Assembly: GCF_025499605.1 (NCBI RefSeq)
Contig: NZ_JAFMVC010000002.1
Span: 310,001 to 374,000 of the forward strand
Length of the DNA stretch: 64,000 bases
Origin: Carboxylicivirga litoralis
Lineage (GTDB): Bacteria > Bacteroidota > Bacteroidia > Bacteroidales > Marinilabiliaceae
Reading direction: 5' to 3'
In this document: positions 7,459 to 17,330 of the stretch, piece by piece
How the letters are laid out: the number at the start of each line of letters is the position of its first letter
Numbering within the stretch: position 1 is the first letter of the stretch
Program-made: the position numbers and the translations under genes
Notes under the pieces: generated by a model
What the model was told of the DNA's origin: nothing
The model's database searches: none
The model's input: only the letters and a program-made list of their open reading frames with translations

Positions 7459-9863
7459 TGATGCTAAGTCACCATATCAAAGTAGCCATACGCGGTATTC
7501 GAAAACAGGGAGTTTATGCTTTGCTGAATATTTTTGGTTTGTCTATTGGTCTGGTCTTGGGTTTGTTTGTGGTCTTACTTGTTCGTCACGAGGCAAGTTA
7601 TGATACCTCATTTTCAGACAATAATCGAATATATAGATTAGCTACAGAAGGTGTTCTTGGAGCCAATATTATAAAAAGTGCAACGTCTCCAATGCCGCTG
7701 GCTAATGTTGTGCGTGCAATGGATGAAGTTGAACAGGTGGTGAGATTTGTGCCAGGTGCTAATAATGTGGTGCAATATAATGAGCTCCGTTTTAATGAGG
7801 ATGGATTTATTTTTGGTGAAAATAACTTCTTTGAGCTTTTCGATGTTGAGATTGTGAAAGGAAGCAAGCTTTTGTCGCATCCAAGACAGGTGGTTGTTAC
7901 TGAATCGGTGGCCGGTAAGTATTTTGGAGATGATGATCCGATTGGAAAGTTTGTAGTACGTGAAGGTATCAGTTACGAGGTAGTAGGGGTTTGTAAGGAT
8001 TTACCTTTAGCCACTCATTTTACTTTCGATTTTGTTGCATCATTAAATACGATTGATGAGATATTATTAAAAAAAGCTGATTCGGCATATGTTGAGAACT
8101 GGAAGTCGGATTGGATGTATTTGAATTGTTATACTTATCTAAAACTTAACAAGTCGGTCAAAAAAGAAGAATTCATAGAAAAGGTTAATGCAGAGAAGGA
8201 TATGTTAATTGCACCTCAAGTTGAGGAGATAATGCAGTTGGAGCAAACAAATGACAGTATTGAGCTGGAATTTATTGCTCAAAACATAAAGAGCATACAT
8301 TTTACATCGCACCTGGATGGCGAATTGAGTGCTAATTCAAAACCTATTTACATAGAGTTGTTTGCGTTTGTGGCTGTTTTCATTCTTTTAACAACCTGCA
8401 TCAATTTTATGAACTTAACTACAGCCAAGCTCAAAATGAAGTACCAGGAAGTGGGGTATCGCCAATTGGTTGGAGCAACAAGGGGACAATTGATAGCGCA
8501 GTTTTTGGTTGAAGCTTTGGTTTATGGCTTGGGTGCAATGTTTATCGGAATGGTTCTTCTCGAATTAATGCTGCCTTTCTTGAATAATTTCTTTCAGTTA
8601 GAACTTGAATTCAATTTCTTCAGGGGCTGGGTAGATTTTTTCGGAATATTGATTGTGCTTTTATTTATTGGATTATTAACAGGTAGTTTTCCAGCATTCT
8701 TTTTCTCTTCTCGAAAACCGGAGAAGTTAATTTCGGGTGATTATAAAATCAGTAAAATTGGTTTTATTGTTAGAGGGCTTCTGGTGACAAATCAGTTTGC
8801 GGTTGCTATGTTTTTAGTTGTAGTAGCAAGTGCAATGTGGTGGCAGGTCAACTTTGTCAAGAAAAACGATCATGGTTTCGGTTCTGATAATATCATTGTG
8901 GTTGAGCGTGGGCATGCTGTGCGTAAGGATATGCAAGCTTTTAAAAAGGCAGTTCTTGATGTGGAGGGAGTGAGGTATGTGGGTGCTTGCAATAGCCTTC
9001 CGGGTGATGATTATTTTCAGGGAACGTTTCGGGCCAACAACAGTAAAGAGGGAAGTGTAGTGATGCTTCCGATGAATTATGTTGACGAGGATTATTTCAA
9101 CGTTATGGGACTTCGTTTAAAGCAAGGACGTTTTCTTAGTAGTGAACTGGGTGATAGCATTGGTGTGAATTTAAATATTGCCGCGGTCAAGGAGTTGGGG
9201 CTGAGTAAGCCGCTTGATGAGAAAATTGAGGTGTTCGGTAATGATAAATGGGCTTTGAGCATCGTTGGCCTCGTTAAAGACTTTAATTTCGAGTCGTATT
9301 TTACGCCCATAAAGCCTTTGGTGATAATGCTTTTATCTGACAAAATGCGTTTTGAATATATTTTAATTAAGCATGAGGGTACAGTAGATGCAGAAGCGAT
9401 AAAATCAATTTGGGACAACTATTCTGAAGGAGCACCATTTGTTTATACAAGCTTAAGCGATCGACTTGATAAGCTTTACGAAGAAGACGTTCGTATTGCT
9501 AAAATCATGTCTGTTTTTGCACTTTTGTCTTTGTTTATTGCTATTCTGGGAGTTGTTGCTCTAGGAGCTTTTATTATTGAGTATAAGTCTAATTCTATTG
9601 TAGTTAAAAACATTCTTGGAGCTCCACGACAGTCTATTATGAGGCAAGTTTTTTCCATGTTTGGAGTCTATGTTATTATTGGTGTATTGTTGGCTTCGGT
9701 ACCAGCTTATTGGGCTATACAAGCCTGGGGGAATAGTTATGCATACTTTGATTTTATCGGAATAGGATCCTTTGTTTTTTGGGCATTAGCACTTATCGGG
9801 TTATCTTTTGTAGCCACGTTTGTTCAAACTTTCCAAGGAGCCACATTCCGCCCTGAAAGTTAA
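7458..9863 (+). CDS. FtsX/MacB-like ABC transporter permease
   Basis: 801 residues, the usual Bacteroidota size for a duplicated permease. A first transmembrane helix at about 20-42 is followed by a large periplasmic MacB_PCD domain (about 50-280). Three helices around 285-415 form the first FtsX domain (CINFMNLTTAKLKMKYQEVGYRQ... region), a second helix-periplasmic-domain unit starts near 445, and a second FtsX domain lies at about 680-790, containing the VVKNILGAPRQSIMRQV coupling segment. Such proteins act as mechanotransmission exporters or stress modules rather than classical channels. The gene has a one-base overlap with the ATPase gene. Substrate unknown. Confidence 0.9.
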   Translation: MMLSHHIKVAIRGIRKQGVYALLNIFGLSIGLVLGLFVVLLVRHEASYDTSFSDNNRIYRLATEGVLGANIIKSATSPMPLANVVRAMDEVEQVVRFVPGANNVVQYNELRFNEDGFIFGENNFFELFDVEIVKGSKLLSHPRQVVVTESVAGKYFGDDDPIGKFVVREGISYEVVGVCKDLPLATHFTFDFVASLNTIDEILLKKADSAYVENWKSDWMYLNCYTYLKLNKSVKKEEFIEKVNAEKDMLIAPQVEEIMQLEQTNDSIELEFIAQNIKSIHFTSHLDGELSANSKPIYIELFAFVAVFILLTTCINFMNLTTAKLKMKYQEVGYRQLVGATRGQLIAQFLVEALVYGLGAMFIGMVLLELMLPFLNNFFQLELEFNFFRGWVDFFGILIVLLFIGLLTGSFPAFFFSSRKPEKLISGDYKISKIGFIVRGLLVTNQFAVAMFLVVVASAMWWQVNFVKKNDHGFGSDNIIVVERGHAVRKDMQAFKKAVLDVEGVRYVGACNSLPGDDYFQGTFRANNSKEGSVVMLPMNYVDEDYFNVMGLRLKQGRFLSSELGDSIGVNLNIAAVKELGLSKPLDEKIEVFGNDKWALSIVGLVKDFNFESYFTPIKPLVIMLLSDKMRFEYILIKHEGTVDAEAIKSIWDNYSEGAPFVYTSLSDRLDKLYEEDVRIAKIMSVFALLSLFIAILGVVALGAFIIEYKSNSIVVKNILGAPRQSIMRQVFSMFGVYVIIGVLLASVPAYWAIQAWGNSYAYFDFIGIGSFVFWALALIGLSFVATFVQTFQGATFRPES

Positions 9864-9976
9864 TGTTTACATGTCGAGTGCTTATTTCAGAATCTTAATC
9901 GGATAAGAATTCAAAAGAATCTCTGCGATTATCAATTTAACACTTCTTTTTACGTTCTGTATATGAAAAATTTCGA

Positions 9977-9984
9977 TATATTTG
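9977..9984 (+). promoter_or_regulatory. Candidate -7 promoter element for secDF
   Basis: TATATTTG matches the Bacteroidota -7 consensus TAnnTTTG. It lies 51 bases upstream of the secDF start. I see no good -33 TTTG at the expected spacing, only a T-rich stretch at 9946-9951. Confidence 0.4.
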
Positions 9985-10035
9985 CGCGACTATGACGTGA
10001 AGTTTGTCAAAACGAATTATAAAAATTATTAACAA

Positions 10036-13017
10036 ATGCAGAACAAAGGAGCTATAAGACTTTTTGCCATACTATTGGTATTAGTCAGCTTATATCAATT
10101 GATGTTTACATTCCAGACTCGTAGAGTGGAAAATGTGGCGAAAGAGATAGCAGGTGGCGACCCGGATAAAGAATTTGCCTACCTGGATTCGATTAAAAAC
10201 GAGACGGTTTATAACTTTTTATGGGTAGCCCGTAAGTATACTTACCAAGAGTGTAAAGAACGCGAAATAAATTTCGGTCTTGACTTAAAAGGTGGTATGA
10301 ACCTTATACTTGAGGTTAAGGTGGCAGACATCGTAAGAGCTCTTTCGAATTATAATACAGACGAAACATTTTTAAAAGCTTTAAAAGCAGCTGAAGTTGC
10401 TGAGAAAAGCTCATCTAAAGATTTCATTACATTATTTGGAGAGGCTTTCGCTGAAATTGATCCAAATGCTCAGTTAGCCACTATCTTCAATACTGTTGAA
10501 TTAAAAGAACGTGTAAGTTATAACTCAACCAACGAAGAAGTGTTGAAAGTGATTCGTGAAGAATCTACAAGTGCCATTGATAATGCATTTAACATTCTTC
10601 GTTCACGTATCGACCGCTTTGGTGTTACACAACCAAACATCCAACGTCTTGAAAAGGCTGGACGTGTGCTGGTTGAATTGCCAGGTGTGACTGACCCACA
10701 ACGTGTACGTAAATTACTTCAGGGAACGGCTAGTTTGGAGTTCTGGGAAACTTATGAAAACTCAGAATTATTCGAATATTTAGTTCAGGCTGATACTAAA
10801 GTGCGCGAAATGGAAGCCGCTAAAGCTCCGGCTGAAGAAGCTGCCGCAGAAGAGGCTGCCGAAGAAACAGCTGAAGAGTCAACGCTTGTTGACCAGTTAG
10901 CCGCTGAGGCTGCAACAACTGATTCTTTAGAGGATGTTAACGCTAAGTCATTATTTTCATATTTACAGCCAAACCATCCACAGCAAGGTGGACCAGTTGT
11001 TGGTATTGCACTTTCTCGCGATACGGCTGAAGTAAATTCTTACCTTCAGAACCCTTCAGTTAAGAGCTTGTTCCCAAAAGATGCTCGTTTCTTTTGGACT
11101 GTTAAGCCAATTGAAAAGGATTATTTAGTAAGTCGTTTCGGTGCCGATATCAACGAAAAAGAAACAGCTTTCCAGTTGGTGGCTATCAAAGTAAGCACGC
11201 ATGATGGTCGTCCTCCATTGGAAGGAGATGTAATTACTTCGGCTCGTAGCCAGACTAACCAGCGTGGTCAGTTTGAAGTGAGCATGAGCATGAATGCTGA
11301 AGGTGCTAAGACATGGTCGCGCTTAACGGGAGCTAATGTTAACCGTAGCATTGCTGTTGTGTTAGATGGTTTTGTATACAGTTTCCCGACTGTTAATCAA
11401 AAAATTGACGGTGGTCAAAGTCAGATTACAGGTAACTTTACGCCAGAAGAATCTCAGGATTTGGCCAATATTCTTAAGTCAGGTAAGTTACCTGCTCCGG
11501 CACGTATCGTAGAAGATACAGTTGTTGGTCCTTCTCTTGGTCAGGAAGCTGTTGATAGTGGTTTAACATCGTTCATCTGGGCGTTTATTGTTGTACTAAT
11601 CTACATGTTATTATACTATGGTATGCGTGCTGGTTGGGTAGCTGATTTTGCATTGGTTGCTAACATGTTCTTTATCATGGGTGTTTTAGCATCGTTTGGT
11701 GCTGTGTTAACATTACCTGGTATTGCTGGTATTGTACTAACAATTGGTATGTCAGTGGATGCGAACGTACTTATCTATGAGCGCATCAAAGAAGAATTGC
11801 GTTCTGGTAAAGGTATTCAATTAGCTATTAAAGATGGTTATAATAATGCGTTCTCAGCTATTATTGATGCGAACGTAACTACTTTCTTAACTGGTTTGAT
11901 TTTATTCTTGTTCGGTACTGGCCCTATCAAAGGTTTCGCAACAACTTTAATGATTGGTATTGCTACATCTTTCTTCTCAGCGATTTTTATTACACGTTTG
12001 ATTTTCGAACAATTGTTGAGCAAGAACAAGACCTTAGTTTTCGATACAAAATTAACACGCAACTTATATAAGAATTTGCATGTGAAATTCTTAGAAAAGA
12101 AGAACATGTTCTTCATTATCTCAGCAGTTGCTATTTTAGCGTCAGTAGTTTCATTAAGTACTTTAGGTCTTAAGCAAGGAATTGATTTCACCGGAGGTCG
12201 TACTTTTGTAGTGCGTTTCGATGAGCAGGTGTCTTCTGTTGATGTTCAAAAAGCATTAACTGACGTATTTGAAGGAGCTCACGTAGAAGCTAAGCAGTTT
12301 GGTAACGAAGGTAACCAGGTGCGCATTGCTACTAACTACATGATTGAAGAGAACTCAGAAGCGATTGACAATAATGTAGAAACTAAGCTGTATGAAGGAT
12401 TGAAGGCGTTCATCAAAGGCAACGTTACTCAAGATGAGTTCCTGGCTGATTACCGAATGAGTTCGCAGAAAGTAGGACCTACTATCGCCAGTGATATTAA
12501 GAAGAATGCAGGTTTAGCAATTGGTTTTAGCTTGATTGTTATCTTCTTGTATATCTTAATCCGTTTCCGCAATAAGGAGTTTGGTTTTGGTGCGATTGCC
12601 GCCTTGGTGCACGACGTTTTAATCGTGTTAGGTGTATTCTCAATTTGTTATTCGTTCATGCCATTCTCAATGGAGATCGATCAGTCGTTTATCGCTGCGA
12701 TTCTAACTGTAATTGGTTACTCTATTAACGATACCGTGGTTGTATTTGACCGTATTCGTGAGTACTTTAAGTTGTATCCTAAGCGTGAGAAAGATGAAGT
12801 GGTTGATGCAGCTCTTAACTCAACGGTTAGCCGTACAGTAAATACATCGTTAACTACTTTCGTTGTGTTATTGGTAATCTTCTTATTCGGTGGCGAAGTT
12901 ATCCGTGGATTCGTATTTGCTTTGATGGTAGGTGTGCTTGTAGGTACATACTCATCATTATTCATTGCGACGCCAGTGGCATTTAACTTCCTTAATAAGA
13001 AGTCGAAGAAGAAATAA
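10036..13017 (+). CDS. secDF: Fused protein translocase subunit SecDF
   Basis: 993 residues joining SecD and SecF, the proton-driven accessory complex that pulls secreted proteins out of SecYEG. The SecD half shows an N-terminal helix (8-24), the motif INFGLDLKGGMNL near residue 80, the P1 domain with SRIDRFGVTQPNIQR, and a six-helix block (about 510-665) with GMSVDANVLIYERIKEE. The SecF half starts near 690 and has GLKQGIDFTGGRTFVVRF, then IGYSINDTVVVFDRIRE. The key Asp residues of the proton path (GMSVDAN and SINDTVVVFDR) are present. A low-complexity Ala/Glu-rich insertion sits at about 262-290 of the P1 domain. The gene stands alone with its own terminator. Confidence 0.97.
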   Translation: MQNKGAIRLFAILLVLVSLYQLMFTFQTRRVENVAKEIAGGDPDKEFAYLDSIKNETVYNFLWVARKYTYQECKEREINFGLDLKGGMNLILEVKVADIVRALSNYNTDETFLKALKAAEVAEKSSSKDFITLFGEAFAEIDPNAQLATIFNTVELKERVSYNSTNEEVLKVIREESTSAIDNAFNILRSRIDRFGVTQPNIQRLEKAGRVLVELPGVTDPQRVRKLLQGTASLEFWETYENSELFEYLVQADTKVREMEAAKAPAEEAAAEEAAEETAEESTLVDQLAAEAATTDSLEDVNAKSLFSYLQPNHPQQGGPVVGIALSRDTAEVNSYLQNPSVKSLFPKDARFFWTVKPIEKDYLVSRFGADINEKETAFQLVAIKVSTHDGRPPLEGDVITSARSQTNQRGQFEVSMSMNAEGAKTWSRLTGANVNRSIAVVLDGFVYSFPTVNQKIDGGQSQITGNFTPEESQDLANILKSGKLPAPARIVEDTVVGPSLGQEAVDSGLTSFIWAFIVVLIYMLLYYGMRAGWVADFALVANMFFIMGVLASFGAVLTLPGIAGIVLTIGMSVDANVLIYERIKEELRSGKGIQLAIKDGYNNAFSAIIDANVTTFLTGLILFLFGTGPIKGFATTLMIGIATSFFSAIFITRLIFEQLLSKNKTLVFDTKLTRNLYKNLHVKFLEKKNMFFIISAVAILASVVSLSTLGLKQGIDFTGGRTFVVRFDEQVSSVDVQKALTDVFEGAHVEAKQFGNEGNQVRIATNYMIEENSEAIDNNVETKLYEGLKAFIKGNVTQDEFLADYRMSSQKVGPTIASDIKKNAGLAIGFSLIVIFLYILIRFRNKEFGFGAIAALVHDVLIVLGVFSICYSFMPFSMEIDQSFIAAILTVIGYSINDTVVVFDRIREYFKLYPKREKDEVVDAALNSTVSRTVNTSLTTFVVLLVIFLFGGEVIRGFVFALMVGVLVGTYSSLFIATPVAFNFLNKKSKKK

Positions 13018-13036
13018 TATTTCTATCATATGACGA

Positions 13037-13072
13037 GAAGCCCTGTAGTTGTTCTGCAGGGCTTTTCTTTTA
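13037..13072 (+). terminator. Intrinsic terminator after secDF
   Basis: The 11-bp stem AAGCCCTGTAG/CTGCAGGGCTT has one G-T pair and a five-base loop, and is followed by TTCTTTT. Confidence 0.85.
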
Positions 13073-13092
13073 TAAAGCTGCTGCTATTTTAT

Positions 13093-13100
13093 TATCTTTG
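13093..13100 (+). promoter_or_regulatory. Candidate -7 promoter element for the tat gene
   Basis: TATCTTTG fits TAnnTTTG and lies 18 bases before the start codon, just downstream of the secDF terminator. The -33 element would fall in the terminator's T-rich tail. Confidence 0.5.
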
Positions 13101-13118
13101 AATCTGAAAATTTAGATT

Positions 13119-13493
13119 ATGAATACGATTCTTTTTATTTCCGGAGGAGAGATTATTATTGTAGTACTGGTTGTACTGCTGTTGTTTGGTGCGAAAAGTA
13201 TTCCGGACGTCGCTCGTATGCTTGGAAAAGGAATGAATGAATTTCGCCGTGCTTCTGATGAAATAAAACGAGAGTTCAGGGAAAACACCAGTGATATTAC
13301 TGAAGTGGTTGAAGAAACGAAGAAAGAGCTTACTCAGGAGGTGAAAGAGGTCAATAAAGCCATTGAAGAAGAAGCAGCTGACTTGGATCCTTATAATTTA
13401 AATGAAGAAAAGGAGGATTCAAAAAATAGTAAAGATGTGCCTCCAACTACGCCTGATGGACCTGTCTCTCGCGAAGATTCTGTGGATAAATAA
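13119..13493 (+). CDS. tatA: Twin-arginine translocase subunit of the TatA/TatB family
   Basis: 124 residues. One transmembrane helix at about 10-24 (EIIIVVLVVLLLFGAKSIP) is followed by the family hinge FGAKSIPDVARMLGKGMNEFRRA and an amphipathic helix. The charged tail (EEVKEVNKAIEEEAADLDP) is disordered and ends in a Ser/Pro/Asp-rich stretch. TatA oligomers form the pore for folded proteins with a twin-arginine signal. The long tail would also fit TatB, and proteins of this phylum often cannot be split between the two. The next gene, an antiporter, follows after ten bases, so they are probably co-transcribed. Confidence 0.88.
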   Translation: MNTILFISGGEIIIVVLVVLLLFGAKSIPDVARMLGKGMNEFRRASDEIKREFRENTSDITEVVEETKKELTQEVKEVNKAIEEEAADLDPYNLNEEKEDSKNSKDVPPTTPDGPVSREDSVDK

Positions 13494-13503
13494 ATAGTGA
13501 TAT

Positions 13504-14436
13504 ATGCCCCCAATTTTATTTTTATTAGCCGGATTTGTGCTGTTGTTTTTTAGTGGTGATTGGCTGGTAAAGTCAAGTGTGCAACTGGCACGTCATTTTA
13601 AAGTGTCTACCTTGGTGATTGGTATTACCGTTGTTGCCTTCGGTACTTCAGCACCCGAACTACTGGTAAGTTTGAGAGCTGTGTTTGATGGAGCTGCTGA
13701 TATTTCCGTTGGTAATGTGGTTGGCTCTAATATTGCCAATATTGCTTTAGTACTTGGTCTGGTTTCAATTGTTTATCCGGTTAAGGTAAAGAAAAAAGCT
13801 ATTTGGCTTGATTGGTTAGTGATGATGGCAGCTACTGTTGGATTAATGATCGCGAGTCAGAATCTTATTCTCAAATCAGTCGAAGGAATTATCTTTTTGG
13901 TATTACTTGGATTGTATATTATTTGGGCGGTATATAGTAGTCGCAAGCAGAGTAAGGCGGAAGAGAAAATCGAAATACCATCCATGGCATTATGGAAAGC
14001 TCTTTTGTTATTTCTTTTGGCTGCCGCCGGCTTGTATTTTGGAGCAGAATGGTTAGTGATTGGTGCTAAGGATATTGCAAGTAACCTTGGGGTTAGCGAA
14101 CGTGTTATTGGTATTTCTGTGGTTGCTTTAGGGACAAGTGTTCCTGAACTGGCTACCTCATTGGTGGCTGCCATCAAGAAAGAGTCTGACATATCCATTG
14201 GTAACATCATTGGTTCAAATATTTTTAATATTTGGGCTGTACTGGGTGTTACTTCAGTGATTAAGCCAGTTAATGTTAATGCATCAATGGTGAATACTGA
14301 TTACTGGTGGATGTTTGCAATCGCCATTTTGCTTTTTGTTAGCATTCTGCCATTGTCAAAAGGTATGGTGTCGCGTTGGAAAGGAGCTATTCTTTTGAGT
14401 GTTTATGTCCTATATATTTATCTGTTATTTGTATAG
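13504..14436 (+). CDS. Calcium/sodium antiporter, CaCA family (YrbG-like)
   Basis: 310 residues with about ten transmembrane helices in two homologous halves. Each half has the alpha-repeat that forms the ion site: GTSAPELLVSLRA with GNVVGSNIANI in the first, and GTSVPELATSLVA with GNIIGSNIFNI in the second. A short charged loop (SSRKQSKAEEK, about 148-160) separates them. The protein exchanges Na+ for Ca2+ across the inner membrane. It is part of a compact run of co-directional genes from 13119 to 16586 with gaps of only a few bases. Confidence 0.93.
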   Translation: MPPILFLLAGFVLLFFSGDWLVKSSVQLARHFKVSTLVIGITVVAFGTSAPELLVSLRAVFDGAADISVGNVVGSNIANIALVLGLVSIVYPVKVKKKAIWLDWLVMMAATVGLMIASQNLILKSVEGIIFLVLLGLYIIWAVYSSRKQSKAEEKIEIPSMALWKALLLFLLAAAGLYFGAEWLVIGAKDIASNLGVSERVIGISVVALGTSVPELATSLVAAIKKESDISIGNIIGSNIFNIWAVLGVTSVIKPVNVNASMVNTDYWWMFAIAILLFVSILPLSKGMVSRWKGAILLSVYVLYIYLLFV

Positions 14437-14439
14437 TGT

Positions 14440-15096
14440 ATGATTAAATGCGAGCAAATCCGAAAAAGCTATGGAGAGCTGGAAGTTCTGAAAGGAATCG
14501 ATTTAAATATTGATGCCGGAGAAGTAGTTTCGATAGTTGGAGCCAGTGGAGCCGGTAAAACCACATTGTTACAAATTTTAGGGACACTGGATAAACCTTC
14601 ATCAGGAGATGTGTTTCTGGATGATGTTAACTTAAGCTCTTTATCTGGCAAGCAATTGTCCAGGTTTAGAAATACAAAAATCGGATTTGTTTTTCAGTTT
14701 CATCAGTTATTGCCTGAGTTTAATGCGCTGGAAAATGCGATGTTACCAGCTCTAATCAATGGTCAATCGAAAGCGAAAGCTGAAGAAAGTGCCAAAGAGT
14801 TATTATCCTTTTTAAGCCTCAACCATCGCCTCGACCATAAGCCAGCCGAATTAAGTGGAGGTGAAAAGCAACGTGTTGCTGTCGCTCGTGCTTTAATTAA
14901 TAAGCCCGCAGTTGTATTTGCCGATGAACCATCCGGAAATTTAGATTCGCATAGCCAGGAGGAACTGCAAAAGTTGTTTTTCGAATTGCGTGAAGCTTTT
15001 AATCAGACCTTTGTTATTGTAACGCACGATTACCATTTGGCCAAAATGTGCGACCGCATGATTGAAATTAAGGATGGTTTGATTTGTAATTCGTAA
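14440..15096 (+). CDS. ABC transporter ATPase, LolD family
   Basis: 218 residues. Walker [10 protein letters not shown] (about 36-44), Q-loop [12 protein letters not shown], signature LSGGEKQR, Walker [10 protein letters not shown] with D-loop NLDSHS, and H-loop VTHD are all intact. LolD drives the LolCDE complex that releases lipoproteins from the inner membrane for delivery to the outer membrane, which suits a genome with many lipoproteins. No LolC/E-like permease is adjacent: the neighbours are an antiporter and a TIGR02757 protein, so the partner must lie elsewhere. This orphan placement is common in the phylum. A general MacB-type ATPase is the alternative. Confidence 0.85.
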   Translation: MIKCEQIRKSYGELEVLKGIDLNIDAGEVVSIVGASGAGKTTLLQILGTLDKPSSGDVFLDDVNLSSLSGKQLSRFRNTKIGFVFQFHQLLPEFNALENAMLPALINGQSKAKAEESAKELLSFLSLNHRLDHKPAELSGGEKQRVAVARALINKPAVVFADEPSGNLDSHSQEELQKLFFELREAFNQTFVIVTHDYHLAKMCDRMIEIKDGLICNS

Positions 15097-15098
15097 CA

Positions 15099-15863
15099 AT
15101 GGATTTAACAGATTTAAAGTCTTTTCTAGAAGAAAAGGTTGATAAATACAATCGATCGGATTTTATCGAAAATGATCCAATTTCTATTCCGCACCAGTTT
15201 AGCCGGAAAGAAGATATTGAAATTGCAGGTTTTTTAATTGCAACCATTGCATGGGGTAGGCGTGACCTAATCATCAAAAGCGGAAAGAATTTAATGGCTT
15301 TATTAGAGCATGAGCCCTATGAATTTTTAATGCATTCTGAACCTTCTGACTGGAATCGTTTCGAAAAATTCTATTACCGTACTTTTTCATCCGTTGACTG
15401 CCTCTACTTTTTAAAAGCGTTAAAAGCGATTTATACCAATTGTGGTGGGCTTGAGAAGTTATTTCTTTCGGCTTACAAAGGAGATGATATAAAACCGGCT
15501 TTAGTACATTTTCGGGAGGTTTTTTTGAGCTTTGATTCGCCACATCGAACACATAAACATGTCGCTAATATTTTAAAGGGTGCGTCAGCTAAGCGTTTAA
15601 ACATGTATTTGCGCTGGATGGTGCGTGATGATAAGCGAGGTGTCGATTTTGGGCTTTGGAAGAATATATCGTCTGCCGATTTGTTACTGCCATTGGATGT
15701 ACATACCGGTAATGTGTCGCGAGAGCTGGGTATTTTAACCCGTAAGCAAAATGATATGAAGGCTGTAGATGAACTGATGCAGACTTTACGTTTGCTGGAT
15801 GCAGATGATCCGGTTAAATACGATTTTGCGTTGTTTAGCCTGGGTGTTAACGAGCGTTTTTAA
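15099..15863 (+). CDS. TIGR02757 family protein of unknown function
   Basis: 254 residues, two bases after the LolD-like gene. The sequence resembles the conserved TIGR02757 (DUF2400) family from memory: FIENDPISIPHQFSRKEDIEIAGFLIATIAWG near the start, RLNMYLRWMVRDDKRGVDFGLW in the middle and LPLDVHTGNVSRELGIL later, the last two with conserved Arg, Asp and His residues that could form an active or nucleic-acid-binding site. No signal peptide or membrane segment, so cytosolic. The biochemical role is not known to me. The next gene is a tRNA methylase in the same operon, but that is weak evidence for an RNA-related job. Confidence 0.85.
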   Translation: MDLTDLKSFLEEKVDKYNRSDFIENDPISIPHQFSRKEDIEIAGFLIATIAWGRRDLIIKSGKNLMALLEHEPYEFLMHSEPSDWNRFEKFYYRTFSSVDCLYFLKALKAIYTNCGGLEKLFLSAYKGDDIKPALVHFREVFLSFDSPHRTHKHVANILKGASAKRLNMYLRWMVRDDKRGVDFGLWKNISSADLLLPLDVHTGNVSRELGILTRKQNDMKAVDELMQTLRLLDADDPVKYDFALFSLGVNERF

Positions 15864-15866
15864 GGA

Positions 15867-16586
15867 ATGGCAAATTCATATTTTCAATTTAAACAGTTTG
15901 TTGTTCATCAAAGCAAGGCTGCTATGAAAGTAGGTACTGATGGGGTGTTGTTAGGAGCCTGGGCAGATGTTGAAGGTTGTACCACTATTTTGGATGTTGG
16001 CACTGGAACGGGTTTGATTGCGTTGATGTTAGCGCAACGAAATGCCGCGGCTAAAATTGCTGCCATTGATATTGATGAAGGTGCTGTATTGCAAGCAAAG
16101 GATAATTTTGGATTATCTGATTGGAAAGAAAGGTTGCAGGTTAAACATAGCACATTGCAAGCCTTTGTCAGGGATAGCAATACGATGTATGATCATGTGG
16201 TTTGCAATCCACCTTTTTTTAATAAAGCTTATAAAAGCGACAATCATTCGCGTAATTTAGCGCGTCATACCGAGTCTCTTTCTTATCTGGAATTAATTAG
16301 AAATGCCTATCGCGTAAGTCATCCAAGGGGTAAATTATCTGTAGTGTTACCTTTTGATGTTGAGGAAGAGTTTAAAAAAATGGCGATTGAGGAAGGTTTT
16401 TGTCCGCATAGAATTACCCGAATTAAACCAACGCCACAAAAATCATATGTTCGTGTTTTGATCGAACTGTCCAAGCAACAGATAGAGCAGGCTGAGATTG
16501 ATGAAATGATAATTGAAGACAAGGGGCGCCATGGATATTCCGATGATTACATTGCATTGACTAAAGCCTACTACCTTAATATGTGA
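15867..16586 (+). CDS. tRNA1(Val) (adenine(37)-N6)-methyltransferase, TrmN6/YfiC type
   Basis: 239 residues of a class I SAM-dependent methyltransferase. The SAM-binding motif I is DVGTGTGLIALMLAQR (about 35-50), motif II has an acidic end (AAIDIDEGAV) and the catalytic motif CNPPFF (about 113-118) is the NPPF/Y form used for N6-adenine methylation. The N-terminal FKQFVVHQSKAAMKVGTDGVLLGAW is diagnostic for YfiC-type enzymes, which methylate A37 of tRNA-Val. Starts three bases after the TIGR02757 gene, at the end of the operon. Confidence 0.9.
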   Translation: MANSYFQFKQFVVHQSKAAMKVGTDGVLLGAWADVEGCTTILDVGTGTGLIALMLAQRNAAAKIAAIDIDEGAVLQAKDNFGLSDWKERLQVKHSTLQAFVRDSNTMYDHVVCNPPFFNKAYKSDNHSRNLARHTESLSYLELIRNAYRVSHPRGKLSVVLPFDVEEEFKKMAIEEGFCPHRITRIKPTPQKSYVRVLIELSKQQIEQAEIDEMIIEDKGRHGYSDDYIALTKAYYLNM

Positions 16587-16754
16587 TTTTTTTCAAGTTT
16601 AAATGCAACATATTATATAATTTTTCAGTAGTATATAAGTGCGATAAATGTTAGAATTGTGCATATGTGCACTGGTGGTAATAAGTGCCATTTAACATTC
16701 GTAAAAACAACAATTAAATAAAAATCACTATTTTAGCGTTGGAAAACAATAAAG

Positions 16755-17330
16755 ATGTTAAAAAGGAAATATACAGATAGTGAGTTGTTGGAAGCCGTCT
16801 ATTCCAGGGATAGTAAGCTTATAAAGTACATCATGCAATTGGTGTGGGGACAGGTAAAAACAATAATTACCGATAATAGCGGCACCAATGAAGATGCTAT
16901 GCAAATAATGCAGGATGCTTTTATCGCCATTTATTCAAAACAAGAAAAGCCGATTTTAGTCAGTTCATTTAGTACCTATTTTGTATCTGTTTGTAAAAAC
17001 CTGTGGTTATATGAACTTAGAAAAAGAAAAGGTGCACCTGTCTATCAAGTGCTAAACGATGAAATCCCCGAATTGGAAAGTGAAATTCATGAGAAAGAGC
17101 TTTTTGAAAAACGTCGACGCTTGTACTTGAAATATTACAACAAAATTCAAAAAATTTGTCAGGATGTTTTGCGCCTCGTGGCTATTGGCTTTACTAATGA
17201 GCATATAACAACCGAATTGGCTTTTAGCTCGGTGGCTTATACTAAAAACCGAAAATCGATGTGCAATAAGAAGTTGTTGGAGATGATTAAAGCTGATCCT
17301 GAATATAAAGAGTTAAAGTATGGATTATAA
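16755..17330 (+). CDS. RNA polymerase sigma factor, ECF-like sigma-70 family
   Basis: 191 residues with sigma regions 2 and 4 only. Region 2 is visible at about 15-80: an acidic helix with EDAMQIMQDAFIAIYSKQ, then the promoter-melting and -10 contacting part FSTYFVSVCKNLWLYELRKRK. Region 4 lies at about 130-180 (LRLVAIGFTNEHITTELAFSSVAYTKNRKSMCNKKLLE), a weak HTH. It overlaps the following membrane gene by 11 bases, the usual ECF sigma/anti-sigma arrangement. I did not find a repeated promoter motif that could be its target. The CHAT-protein and peptide-export genes next door are the natural candidates. Confidence 0.88.
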   Translation: MLKRKYTDSELLEAVYSRDSKLIKYIMQLVWGQVKTIITDNSGTNEDAMQIMQDAFIAIYSKQEKPILVSSFSTYFVSVCKNLWLYELRKRKGAPVYQVLNDEIPELESEIHEKELFEKRRRLYLKYYNKIQKICQDVLRLVAIGFTNEHITTELAFSSVAYTKNRKSMCNKKLLEMIKADPEYKELKYGL